Shown: one piece after another, positions 1-6,641 of the stretch
Position numbering within the stretch: the stretch's first letter is position 1
Layout of the letters: each line of letters opens with the position of its first letter
NCBI RefSeq assembly: GCF_002014985.1
Contig: NZ_MUXU01000061.1
Location: forward strand, 1-18,638
Direction of reading: 5' to 3'
Length of the DNA stretch: 18,638 bases
Origin: Moraxella caviae
GTDB taxonomy: Bacteria > Pseudomonadota > Gammaproteobacteria > Pseudomonadales > Moraxellaceae
Position numbers and translations under genes: made by a program
The notes under the pieces: generated by a model
Database searches by the model: none
What the model was told of the DNA's origin: nothing
The model's input: only the letters and a program-made list of their open reading frames with translations

Positions 1-19
1 GCTAATCTAGTACAGCCCC
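1..19 (-). mobile_element. Putative insertion-sequence terminus, left edge (partial)
   Basis: Read on the minus strand, the first bases give GGGGCTGTACT followed by AGATTAGC. The last 11 bases of the window (18628-18638, plus strand) read GGGGCTGTCCT, a 10/11 match in opposite orientation. The Sel1-repeat reading frame at this edge leaves its repeat consensus exactly where this motif begins. The simplest reading is that both edges are the outer ends of copies of one insertion element whose interior is missing. The IR style resembles IS5-like elements, but no transposase is visible, so the family is not assigned. Confidence 0.5.
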
Positions 20-503
20 CAAGATTATATTGCGCATTTACCAGCCCTTGATTAGCAGCTTTGGTGTACCACTCCACAGCTTTAGCATAATCTTGGCGTA
101 CGCCATTGCCTTGAGCATACATCACACCAAGATTGTATTGTGCTACTGCATAGCCTTGATTGGCAGCTTTGGTAAACCATTCCACAGCTTTGGCATAGTC
201 TTGGCGTACGCCATTGCCTTTGTCATACATCAAACCAAGATTATTTTGCGCATCTGCATAGCCTTGATTGGCGGCTTTGGTAAACCATTCCACAGCTTTG
301 GCATAGTCTTGGCGTACGCCATTGCCTTGAGCATACATATAAGCAAGAGCAAGTTGATCTATAGCATTACCACTTTTCGCTTTTGCATGCGTCAAAGAAA
401 ATACTCGCTGATATTCTTCATAGGAAAGGTTGAATACGTCATTCGCCATCGCAGGCATAGCACATACAGCGGATAATAGCACAGCAGATAAAATACGTTT
501 CAT
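1..503 (-). CDS. Secreted Sel1-repeat (TPR-like) protein, 3'-truncated
   Basis: The frame opens with ATG at 503-501 behind an AAGGA ribosome-binding site and stays open to the window edge. Residues 1-20 look like a Sec signal peptide (basic MKR, hydrophobic core, PAMA cleavage site before NDVF). After about 25 residues come 36-residue Sel1 units with the pattern ALAYMYAQGNGVRQDYAKAV...W(F/Y)TKAANQG. Three are complete and a fourth has started. The units are 108 bp at DNA level and nearly identical. Sel1 proteins are periplasmic or exported protein-interaction scaffolds; the partner here is unknown. In the fourth unit the expected continuation after YNLG is replaced by GCTRL at the point where the putative IS terminus begins. 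The gene may therefore be disrupted in the genome, or the assembly may simply break there. The family call is firm; any specific role is not. Confidence 0.85.
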   Translation of the reverse strand, partial: MKRILSAVLLSAVCAMPAMANDVFNLSYEEYQRVFSLTHAKAKSGNAIDQLALAYMYAQGNGVRQDYAKAVEWFTKAANQGYADAQNNLGLMYDKGNGVRQDYAKAVEWFTKAANQGYAVAQYNLGVMYAQGNGVRQDYAKAVEWYTKAANQGLVNAQYNLGGCTRL

Positions 504-577
504 AAGATTTTCCTTATCAATGATGAATGAAATTTTACAAATAAATTTGCTTTGTAGTGGGTTGAAGGTTGTGGATT

Positions 578-607
578 GTAGGTTGGCTTAGCGATAGCGT
601 AACCCAA
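578..607. repeat. Dispersed GTAGGTTGG...AACCCAA palindrome, copy 1
   Basis: The stretch begins GTAGGTTGGCTTAGCG and ends AGCGTAACCCAA, forming an imperfect inverted repeat. Related copies lie at 769-800, 5475-5505, 12208-12235 and 12408-12438, all between genes. Short palindromes of this GGTTGGGTT/AACCCAACC kind are common intergenic repeats in many proteobacteria. Confidence 0.7.
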
Positions 608-633
608 AATTCCAAACGACAAACCCCAAAAAA

Positions 634-718
634 CCGTTCGTGGTGAGCTTGTTAAACCTAGCGGTTTTAAGTTCAAGCCTTCACCAGTTCGACCCTTCGA
701 CAAGCTCAGGGCGAACGG
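634..718. repeat. 85-bp inverted-repeat element, copy 1
   Basis: The left arm begins CCGTTCGTGGTGAGCTTGT and the right arm ends ACAAGCTCAGGGCGAACGG. The right arm reverse-complemented matches the left at 16 of 19 positions. A second copy lies at 12261-12346 with similar sequence throughout, including the interior. Both copies are preceded by CCAAAAA and followed by a run of A. There is no coding capacity, so this is a non-autonomous, MITE- or REP-like repeat. The CAAGCTCAGGGCGAACGG motif is familiar from dispersed palindromes in other proteobacteria. Confidence 0.8.
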
Positions 719-768
719 AAAAAACCATGCTAATTCACAAATTTGCAGATTAGGTTAGCGACAAATCG

Positions 769-800
769 TAAGTTGGGTTTTCTTCGCTCAGCCCAACTTA
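769..800. repeat. TAAGTTGGG...CCCAACTTA palindrome, copy 2 of the GTTGGGTT family
   Basis: The arms TAAGTTGGG and CCCAACTTA are perfect 9-bp inverted repeats around an interior containing TTCGCTCAG. The element could fold as a hairpin in RNA from either strand. It lies about 57 bases beyond the 3' end of folD, so it may also help end folD transcripts, although it lacks a following T-run on that strand. Confidence 0.65.
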
Positions 801-856
801 CCGACCGTCAATTTGTTAGCCCAATTTACAGACCGTTATTTAATCCAAACCTACAA

Positions 857-1708
857 TCAAATCCCCGCTTCACGCTCGGCAGCTTCTACCGTCTGGCGGA
901 TTAGGGTGTTGATGGTCATTGGGCCTACGCCGCCCGGTACTGGCGTGAATGCCGCAGCCACGTCTTCCATGCCAGCCAGCTCAATGTCGCCGCAGCCGCC
1001 AGTTTCTGTCGGATGAAAGCCTGCGTCCACCACGATTGCGCCTTTTTTAATCCAGTCTTTTTTAATCAGCTCAGGCACGCCCACCGCACCCACCACGATG
1101 TCCGCTTGGCGGATATGCTCGGCTAGGTTTTGCGTCTTAGAATGACAGATGGTTACGGTGCAGTTGGCGTTTAGCAGCATTGCCGCCATTGGCTTACCAA
1201 GGATTGCACTGCGCCCCACCACCACGGCGTGCTTGCCAGCAAGTTCTACGTTGTAGTGATTTAGCAGGTGCATGATGCCCTGCGGCGTGCAAGAACCATA
1301 AGCAGGCTCGCCCATCGCCATGCGCCCAAAGCCTAGGCAAGTTACACCGTCCACGTCTTTTTCTAAGGCGATGCGGTCAAAGCACGCACGCTCATCAATC
1401 TGCGCTGGCACTGGGTGCTGCAGCAAAATGCCGTGTACGTCAGGGTTGGCGTTTAGCTCGTCAATCTTGGCAAGCAGCTCTTCGGTGGTGGTCGCTTCTG
1501 GCATTTCCACACGAATGCTGTCCATGCCCACACGCTTACAGGCATTGCCTTTCATGCGTACATAGGTTGCGCTGGCTGGGTCATCGCCCACCAAGATGGT
1601 CGCAAGAATTGGCGTGCGTCCTGTTTTTTCTTTCAAGGCTGCCACGCGTGCTGACAGCTCGCCTTCTACCGATTTTGCCAATGCTCTGCCGTCTAAAATC
1701 TGTGCCAT
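857..1708 (-). CDS. folD: FolD, bifunctional methylenetetrahydrofolate dehydrogenase/cyclohydrolase
   Basis: This 283-residue cytosolic enzyme interconverts 5,10-methylene-, methenyl- and 10-formyl-THF with NADP, supplying one-carbon units for purines and formyl-methionine. The length matches the family (E. coli about 288). Visible signatures are YVRMK with the catalytic Lys at residue 53, the substrate-site segment LLQHPVP near 97-103, the nucleotide-binding motif [11 protein letters not shown] near 164-174, and [10 protein letters not shown] near the C terminus. The active-site region reads QHPVP and [14 protein letters not shown], rather than the QLPLP and KDVDGFHP of E. coli-type enzymes, so it belongs to another FolD subgroup. 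The start is supported by the ribosome-binding site AGGTGAG (1712-1718), five bases upstream. It lies downstream of clpA on the same strand with a 271-bp gap, so a separate promoter is likely. folE, another folate-pathway gene, lies elsewhere in the window. Confidence 0.95.
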   Translation of the reverse strand: MAQILDGRALAKSVEGELSARVAALKEKTGRTPILATILVGDDPASATYVRMKGNACKRVGMDSIRVEMPEATTTEELLAKIDELNANPDVHGILLQHPVPAQIDERACFDRIALEKDVDGVTCLGFGRMAMGEPAYGSCTPQGIMHLLNHYNVELAGKHAVVVGRSAILGKPMAAMLLNANCTVTICHSKTQNLAEHIRQADIVVGAVGVPELIKKDWIKKGAIVVDAGFHPTETGGCGDIELAGMEDVAAAFTPVPGGVGPMTINTLIRQTVEAAEREAGI

Positions 1709-1769
1709 AATCTCACCTGCTGTAGATAACGCATTGGTCGTGCCAATGCCGCTTGTTAAGGTTGTGTTG

Positions 1770-1965
1770 AAAAGTAATTTTAAAAATTAAGCCAAAGTTG
1801 GGTTAAAACTTAAGCTAAAATTTGGGCTAAAAGTCAATTTCAAAACCCAAATTGCAAACCGAATTTCACATCAAGTTTTTAATCCGAGTTTAAAAGCCAA
1901 AGTTTAAAAGCCGAATTTCAAACTCGGGTTTAAAAACCCAAATTTTAAATTTAAAGTTTTAAACC
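1770..1965. repeat. AT-rich degenerate repeat tract in the folD leader / clpA 3' region
   Basis: The gap between clpA and folD contains no gene. It consists largely of variations on a short AT-rich phrase. Two neighbouring units, TTAAGCCAAAGTTGGGTTAA (from 1787) and TTAAGCTAAAATTTGGGCTA (from 1810), are clear direct repeats at 23-24 bp spacing. Further on come CCAAAGTTTAAAAG and CCGAATTTCAAACT at about 14-bp spacing, then the small hairpin GGGTTT/AAACCC near 1926-1940. The tract would lie in the 5' leader of folD, or upstream of its promoter. Unit borders are approximate. Confidence 0.55.
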
Positions 1966-1979
1966 AACAAAATACGCTT

Positions 1980-4472
1980 TTACGCAGATTTTACCACATT
2001 AAAGCAAATTTTTGGGGATTTGTCGTGCGTGTGTGCGTCTTTATCGGCAGGTTTACTCGCTGCGTCAAGTTCTGCTTGCTCATTTTCATCATCAAGCACT
2101 GCCAGCACTTCACCGCCACCTGCCAGCTCACCAAATAAAATCAGCTCGGCAAGCGGTTTTTTAAGCTCATCTTGAATCAATCTTGCCATTGGGCGCGCGC
2201 CCATCAAACGGTCATAGCCTTTTTCACCCAAATACTCACGCACTGCCGCACTCACCGTCAGCACCACGTTTTTATCCGCCAGCAAAGATTGCAGCTCCAC
2301 GATGAATTTATCCACCACCGAGCCAATCACCGCAGGGTCAAGCGGCGCAAAATTCACCACCGCATCCAAGCGATTACGAAACTCTGGCGTAAAGGCACGC
2401 TTCATCGCTTCGGTGGTGTCGCTTGTGTGGTCTTGGTGGGTAAAGCCCATGGACGCACGGCTGATACTTTCTGCGCCGACATTGGTCGTCATCACCAAAA
2501 TCACCTGCTTAAAAGACACGCTGCGCCCATTATTATCCGTCAGCGTGCCGTGATCCATGACTTGCAGCAGCAAATTAAACACATCTGGGTGCGCTTTTTC
2601 TATCTCATCAAGCAGCAGCACACAATGCGGAAATTGGCTGATTTTTTCGGTCAAAAGTCCGCCTTGGTCATAGCCCACATAGCCCGGCGGCGCACCAATC
2701 AGCCGTGATGCAGTGTGCGCTTCCATGTACTCGCTCATATCAAAGCGCACAAATTCCAGCCCCAGCGTAAAGGCAAGCTGCTTACACACTTCGGTCTTGC
2801 CCACGCCAGTCGGCCCCGCAAACATAAACGCACCGATGGGCTTGTCGGCAGGTTTTAGTCCTGCGCGCGCAAGTTTAATCGCACCTGCCAGCGTACTGAT
2901 GGCGGTGTCTTGCCCAAAAACCACACGTTTTAAATCACGCTCAAGGTTTTGTAGTGCCGCCACATCATCACTAGAAACGGTCTTTGGCGGAATGCGTGCG
3001 ATTTTTGCCACCACATTTTCAATCTGCGCCAAATCCACCACAGGCAAGTCGGTTTTTTCGTTTGTTGGTTTATTGTCGGTCGGTTGATTGTCGGCTGATT
3101 GCTCATCGGCTGGCTGGGTTTGTGCGTCAGCGTTTGACTTGTCAGAATTTACTTTATCAGAATTTGACTTGTCAGAATTTGACTTGTCGGAATTTAACTC
3201 ATCAGAACTCGGCTCAAGCATACCCAGACTTAGACGCAAATTTGCCCCTGCTTCATCAAGCACGTCAATCGCCTTGTCTGGCAAAAAACGCTCATGAATG
3301 TAGCGCGCGGACAATTCTACCGCCGCGCTGATGGCTTCATCGCTGTAGCGCACTTGGTGGAAAGTTTCATAATGCTCTTTTAAACCTTGCAAAATCGCAA
3401 TCGTATCATCAATGCTCGGCTCATTGATGTCAATTTTTTGAAAGCGTCTGGACAGCGCATGGTCTTTTTCAAAAATTTGGCGATATTCTATAAAAGTGGT
3501 TGAGCCAATGCAGCGCAGCTCACCGTTGGCAAGCGCAGGTTTGATAAGATTTGACACATCAACGTGGCTGTTCATGCTGCTGCCTGCGCCAATCATGCTG
3601 TGGATTTCATCAATGAATAAAATCACGTTTGGCTTGTCTTTTAGCTCACCCAAAAGCTCTTTCATGCGGTTTTCAAAGTCGCCACGAAATTTCGTCCCTG
3701 CAATCAAAGCTGCCAAATCCAGCGCATGAATCACGCAGTCTGCAAGCGGCTTAGGTGCTTTGCCTGTCTCAATCAGCCACGCCAAACCTTCTGCGATGGC
3801 GGTTTTACCCACACCGGGGTCGCCCACCAAAAGCGGATTGTTCTTGCGGCGGCGGCATAAAATCTGAGCGGTGCGCTCAATCTCAGCCTGTCTACCAATC
3901 AAAGGGTCAATGCGCCCAGCTTTGGCACGCTCGTTTAAATTGGCGGTGTATGAAGCCAGCGCGCTTTTTTTCTCGCGCGTGCGTTTCGGCTTTTGGGCGC
4001 TGTCGCCATCTGCGCTGTCTTGCTCGGATGCTTGCTTTAACTTATCAGAATTGCCGTGCGACAAATAGCGCATGACACGCAGCGTGCTGATGTTTTGCGC
4101 TTGCAACAAATGCGCCGCCTGACTGTCCCGCTCTTTAAAAATCGCCACCAGCACGTCCACGCCGTCCACCAGCCGATTGCTGCCGCTGGATTGCACATGC
4201 CAAATCGCCCGCTGAATCACACGCCCAAAGCCTTTGGTGGCGGTGGGTTTGGCGGCGTCATCGGCAAGTTTTGGCACAAAATCCGCCAAATACGCCTTAA
4301 TTTCATCAGACAGCTGGGCGATGTCCGCACCGCAATCAATGAGCAGCTCTTGCGTGCGCCCATCGTCCAAAAGACCAAGCAACAAATGCTCCACCGTCAT
4401 GTATTCGTGGCGGTGTTTTTTGGCGTAATTTTCAATGGCGTGGTGTACACGTTCAAATTCTGGGGTAAACAT
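1980..4472 (-). CDS. clpA: ClpA, AAA+ unfoldase subunit of the ClpAP protease
   Basis: ClpA forms an ATP-driven hexamer that unfolds proteins and threads them into ClpP. The protein has 830 residues against about 758 in E. coli. Domains in order: an N-domain (about 1-140, with [16 protein letters not shown]) that docks ClpS; AAA+ module D1 with Walker A GDPGVGKT at 217-224 and Walker [10 protein letters not shown] at 283-291; and D2 with GPTGVGKT at 553-560 and [13 protein letters not shown] at 618-630. The ClpP-docking loop is MGF at 675-677, fitting the usual hydrophobic-Gly-hydrophobic rule (IGL in E. coli). The extra length comes from a low-complexity linker between D1 and D2 (about 422-476) made of SNSDK-type repeats and a P/T/D/N-rich stretch, plus a C-terminal tail. 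The ATG follows AGGA eight bases upstream. clpS lies 163 bp upstream on the same strand. clpP is not in the window. Confidence 0.96.
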   Translation of the reverse strand: MFTPEFERVHHAIENYAKKHRHEYMTVEHLLLGLLDDGRTQELLIDCGADIAQLSDEIKAYLADFVPKLADDAAKPTATKGFGRVIQRAIWHVQSSGSNRLVDGVDVLVAIFKERDSQAAHLLQAQNISTLRVMRYLSHGNSDKLKQASEQDSADGDSAQKPKRTREKKSALASYTANLNERAKAGRIDPLIGRQAEIERTAQILCRRRKNNPLLVGDPGVGKTAIAEGLAWLIETGKAPKPLADCVIHALDLAALIAGTKFRGDFENRMKELLGELKDKPNVILFIDEIHSMIGAGSSMNSHVDVSNLIKPALANGELRCIGSTTFIEYRQIFEKDHALSRRFQKIDINEPSIDDTIAILQGLKEHYETFHQVRYSDEAISAAVELSARYIHERFLPDKAIDVLDEAGANLRLSLGMLEPSSDELNSDKSNSDKSNSDKVNSDKSNADAQTQPADEQSADNQPTDNKPTNEKTDLPVVDLAQIENVVAKIARIPPKTVSSDDVAALQNLERDLKRVVFGQDTAISTLAGAIKLARAGLKPADKPIGAFMFAGPTGVGKTEVCKQLAFTLGLEFVRFDMSEYMEAHTASRLIGAPPGYVGYDQGGLLTEKISQFPHCVLLLDEIEKAHPDVFNLLLQVMDHGTLTDNNGRSVSFKQVILVMTTNVGAESISRASMGFTHQDHTSDTTEAMKRAFTPEFRNRLDAVVNFAPLDPAVIGSVVDKFIVELQSLLADKNVVLTVSAAVREYLGEKGYDRLMGARPMARLIQDELKKPLAELILFGELAGGGEVLAVLDDENEQAELDAASKPADKDAHTHDKSPKICFNVVKSA
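3133..3207 (-). repeat. 15-bp in-frame tandem repeat inside clpA (five units)
   Basis: There are five 15-bp units on the plus strand: TTTGACTTGTCAGAA (3133), TTTACTTTATCAGAA (3148), TTTGACTTGTCAGAA (3163), TTTGACTTGTCGGAA (3178) and TTTAACTCATCAGAA (3193). On the coding strand they encode a pentapeptide of the form NSDK(S/V) in the D1-D2 linker, about residues 426-447. A lone copy, TTTAACTTATCAGAA, lies at 4036-4050 and encodes NSDKL in the linker between the N-domain and D1. Because the unit is five codons, loss or gain of units keeps the frame. Confidence 0.85.
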
Positions 4473-4635
4473 GGTTTTTCCTAAGTTTTTGATTTTTAAG
4501 TTTTTAAATGATTTTTGTTGTTTTGGTTATAACTTTTTTAGCCTGATGGCTGTTTGAACTTGGCAAGTTTCATTGACAAGTTTTATGGCAAATTTTCCAA
4601 ATAATCCAGCCAATCAATTCTCTTGCCAATTCACA
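4473..4635 (-). other. clpS-clpA spacer with AT-rich 15-bp repeats
   Basis: This 163-bp gap has no gene. Next to the clpA start are two 15-bp direct repeats, TAAGTTTTTGATTTT (4482-4496) and TAAGTTTTTAAATGA (4497-4511), followed by further T-rich sequence. The style resembles the copA, folD and asparaginase-gene leaders. No terminator is evident between the two genes, so read-through from clpS is possible. Confidence 0.5.
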
Positions 4636-5076
4636 TCACAGCGCAGGCTCGATGGTCGCCAACAGCGGATATTGCGCATTCTCGGCAAGCTGCACCACTT
4701 GCGCAGCCTTGGTCTCGGCAATTTCCTTGACGTACACCGCAGCGACCGCACTGCCCTGCTCATGCACCTGATACATAAGCGCCACCGCCTTATCCAAATC
4801 ATGCCCAAACACCTGCATCAACACCGCCACGACAAAATCCATGGTCGTGTAATCGTCATTGTGCAAAATCACCGCATATTTGGCAGGTTCATCAAGTGCC
4901 ACTTCGTCCGCCACGTCAAGCGCCACGTCCGTTTCCGTTTCATCATCAAGCCGTGCTTGTGTGTGCTGGATTTGCGCATGATGGTTTTGCACATCGGCAA
5001 AGTGTGTACAGCTTGGCGAGTGAATTGGTGCGTAAATTGGTGCGCGAAGTGATGCGTCAAATTTTTGGGCGTGCAT
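4636..5076 (-). CDS. clpS: ClpS, N-degron adaptor of ClpA, with long N-terminal extension
   Basis: ClpS captures proteins with destabilising N-terminal residues and hands them to ClpA. The conserved core occupies about residues 64-146: PAKYAVILHNDDYTTMDF with Asn73, Asp74, Asp75 and Met79, then MYQVHEQG with His105. The Asn-to-His spacing of 32 equals that of E. coli ClpS (N34 to H66), and Met79 aligns with Met40, which gates the N-degron pocket. The protein is 146 residues against about 106 in E. coli. The extra length is a roughly 63-residue N-terminal region, His/Ala/Pro-rich at first and then acidic. The ATG has AGG about 11 bases upstream, and no other in-frame ATG precedes the core. ClpS needs a flexible N-terminal arm to deliver substrates, so the extension may lengthen that arm; this is inference. 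The gene lies upstream of clpA, as in many proteobacteria. Confidence 0.93.
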   Translation of the reverse strand: MHAQKFDASLRAPIYAPIHSPSCTHFADVQNHHAQIQHTQARLDDETETDVALDVADEVALDEPAKYAVILHNDDYTTMDFVVAVLMQVFGHDLDKAVALMYQVHEQGSAVAAVYVKEIAETKAAQVVQLAENAQYPLLATIEPAL

Positions 5077-5380
5077 AAGTTTTTTACCTGTATTTTGGCG
5101 TGTTTTTAGCGTGTTTGTGGTGGGTTTTAGGAAAATTGACGGTGATTGTCATCGCAAGTTAAACGGCTTGACCGTCATCGTACGGCTCACGATTGGTGTA
5201 ATCACACACATCTTTATGGTTTGATGAGCGCATAATTTCAAGGCAAGCGTTTGATTTTTCTTGTTTTTGGCATTATAGCACAATGCAGCGTTTATAGATT
5301 GGGTTGGCAAAATGGTTGTAAGTCAAGCAAATAGAAAAACCGCAAGCCCAGTGAGCAGCAGCGCAACCCAACATTTTTAA

Positions 5381-5400
5381 AATAAATTCTTGAATTTATT
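5381..5400. repeat. Perfect 9-bp inverted repeat AATAAATTC/GAATTTATT
   Basis: The arms AATAAATTC and GAATTTATT are separated by TT. They lie inside a longer repeat-like stretch framed by AACCCAACA (near 5365) and TTGGGTTTT (near 5399). The A/T-only stem is unlikely to be a strong terminator. It may be the centre of a larger degenerate palindrome of the AACCCAA/TTGGGTT type. Confidence 0.6.
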
Positions 5401-5474
5401 GGGTTTTTGCAAGCTCAATCCAACTTACGCATCGTCATTTAATCCAAATTAGAATCGGTTTAAATGGCAAGTTT

Positions 5475-5505
5475 GTAAGCCCAGTTAGCGATAACGTAAC
5501 CCAAC
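5475..5505. repeat. GTTGGGTT-family palindrome, copy 3
   Basis: The stretch starts GTAAGCCCAGTTAGCG and ends ATAACGTAACCCAAC. It shares the TTAGCGATA..CGTAACCCAA core with the copy at 578-607, allowing for one inserted base. It is intergenic, like every other copy seen. Confidence 0.65.
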
Positions 5506-5556
5506 GTTCGCACCAACCTACAAAACAACCCACCCCAACCAAACTTCACCCAAACA

Positions 5557-5588
5557 AAAAAGACAAAAACCGAAATTTTTGTCTTTTT
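5557..5588. terminator. Hairpin terminator downstream of the coiled-coil protein gene
   Basis: The 13-bp arms AAAAAGACAAAAA (5557-5569) and TTTTTGTCTTTTT (5576-5588) are perfectly complementary around the loop CCGAAA. The hairpin lies 43 bases past the stop codon of the minus-strand gene ending at 5632. T-runs on both strands would allow it to work in either direction, although the stem is AT-rich. Confidence 0.7.
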
Positions 5589-5631
5589 AAAATAAGCGTT
5601 TGACTTACCAAACACAGCTTGGGTTTTGCGC

Positions 5632-6402
5632 TTAGTTTTTGCTCTTGGTGTCGCTCGTGGCGATTGGACGCTTGTCCGTCTTACCAGCTTCCGCCAGCGA
5701 ACTTGGCGCATCACTGATGACCTTGCCCACTTGCCAATTATACAGCTGCTGCACTTCTTGCTCGCCTGCAATCAGCTCAAGTTTCATCTGACGTGGCGTA
5801 AAACCTTCTGGCATGATAAAACGCCCACGAATGTTCGCCACACCATCAATCTGATAGCTGGACGGCTCAAGCGGAATTTCCACCATGCTCGTGGCGTTTA
5901 GCAGCGTCAGCTTTGGCGTCATGCGCACCGATTTGCCAGACACATCAAGCATCGCCACATCAAAGCGGTATTCAAAGGTGTTTTCTGGCAAGGCTTCAAT
6001 CTGCGCACCCAAAACTTTCAGCGCCACGCCACCTTGCTCTGCCACCGATGATTTTAGCAAATCATTGACTTGGGTCAGCTGTAAATTGGTGGTTTGCAAT
6101 TCTTCATAATCTTGGCGCAGCTGCTCAAGATTACCAATGCTGATGTCTCGCTCTTGGGAAATTTTGGCGGTTTCTTCTTTTAGGCGTGCGTTTTCAGCGT
6201 GCAGTGCCGTGGCGTCAGCGGCGCTAAATTCTTCGCCACTTTCTGCTGTGCTTGCGGTGTGGACGCCTTGACGATAGCCGACTTTATAGCCAACCACCGC
6301 CACGACCACCGAAGCAAACAGCAATGCCGCCAAAAACAGCACCAAAATCTGCCCAACCGCACCAGTTTGGGCAACGTGAGAATAAGATGACCGTTTTGTC
6401 AT
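5632..6402 (-). CDS. Membrane-anchored coiled-coil protein, DUF6776-like, unknown function
   Basis: This 256-residue protein has a short, polar cytoplasmic N terminus. One strong transmembrane helix follows (about residues 17-39, QILVLFLAALLFASVVVAVV), then a predicted coiled coil (about 64-117, rich in E/K/Q/L, e.g. ENARLKEETAKISQERD). The C-terminal domain is globular (about 122-235) with alternating hydrophobic residues, suggesting beta structure, and the tail is polar. The layout fits a protein anchored in the inner membrane with its bulk in the periplasm. It resembles the uncharacterised gammaproteobacterial DUF6776 proteins that I recall lying near argC, bactofilin and erpA genes in pseudomonads. 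That link is from memory and untested. argC does occur on the same strand here, but with the copper genes in between. The start is the first ATG of the frame; only a weak GG precedes it. A perfect TATAAT lies at 6443-6438, without a recognisable -35. Confidence 0.7.
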   Translation of the reverse strand: MTKRSSYSHVAQTGAVGQILVLFLAALLFASVVVAVVGYKVGYRQGVHTASTAESGEEFSAADATALHAENARLKEETAKISQERDISIGNLEQLRQDYEELQTTNLQLTQVNDLLKSSVAEQGGVALKVLGAQIEALPENTFEYRFDVAMLDVSGKSVRMTPKLTLLNATSMVEIPLEPSSYQIDGVANIRGRFIMPEGFTPRQMKLELIAGEQEVQQLYNWQVGKVISDAPSSLAEAGKTDKRPIATSDTKSKN

Positions 6403-6548
6403 AAAAAACCATCTGTCAAATAACGAAAATGGCGGTTATTATAAAACATCTTGGCAAAATTTGCGTAATTTTTTGTGATTATTGGTAAGTTTTTTACATA
6501 AAATTTTCCACCAAATCACCAAAATTGGCACAAAAACCGCCCAAAACC

Positions 6549-6593
6549 AAGTTTTGCTTAAGTTTTGTACAAGTTTTTGCTCAAGTTTTTACG
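6549..6593. repeat. Four degenerate 11-12-bp tandem units downstream of copA
   Basis: The units are AAGTTTTGCTT (6549), AAGTTTTGTAC (6560), AAGTTTTTGCTC (6571) and AAGTTTTTACG (6583). They lie in the 239-bp gap between copA and the coiled-coil gene, which otherwise shows nothing recognisable apart from the TATAAT near 6440. Confidence 0.65.
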
Positions 6594-6641
6594 CACGATT
6601 TACGCAAAATTTCACACACCGTTTCACACCTTAAACGCTAC

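Larger units (their letters stand above)
504..856. other. Gene-free repeat cluster between folD and the Sel1 gene
   Basis: I see no credible gene in these 353 bases. They hold a GTTGGGTT-type palindrome (578-607), an 85-bp inverted-repeat element (634-718) and a second palindrome (769-800). The last is followed by two related tails, CTTACCGACCGTCAATTT (near 796) and TTTACAGACCGTTATTTAATCC-like sequence (near 829). A similar tail recurs near 5423-5447. The Sel1 promoter should lie near 504-580 on the minus strand, but I could not identify clear -35 and -10 boxes. Confidence 0.6.
5077..5556. other. Gene-free region upstream of clpS with dispersed repeats
   Basis: No credible gene is present. 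The part next to clpS (5077-5280, minus) should hold its promoter, but no convincing -35/-10 pair was found. From about 5297 the sequence is repeat-derived: a partial TTGGGTTGG near 5299, AGCCCAGTGAGCAGCAGCGC with AACCCAACA near 5345-5373, a 9-bp palindrome at 5381-5400, a tail ending in CGTCATTTAATCCAAA near 5433-5448, and a further palindrome at 5475-5505. Confidence 0.55.

Noticed and set aside
30..476. 148-residue plus-strand open frame with strong internal repeats
   Set aside because: It is antisense to the Sel1-repeat gene; its repeats are the mirror of the 108-bp coding repeats, and the minus strand gives a signal peptide and the Sel1 consensus.
2172..2708. 178-residue plus-strand frame opposite clpA
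   Set aside because: It is a shadow of the clpA D2 domain in another frame, with His/Arg/Gln-rich composition and no family features.
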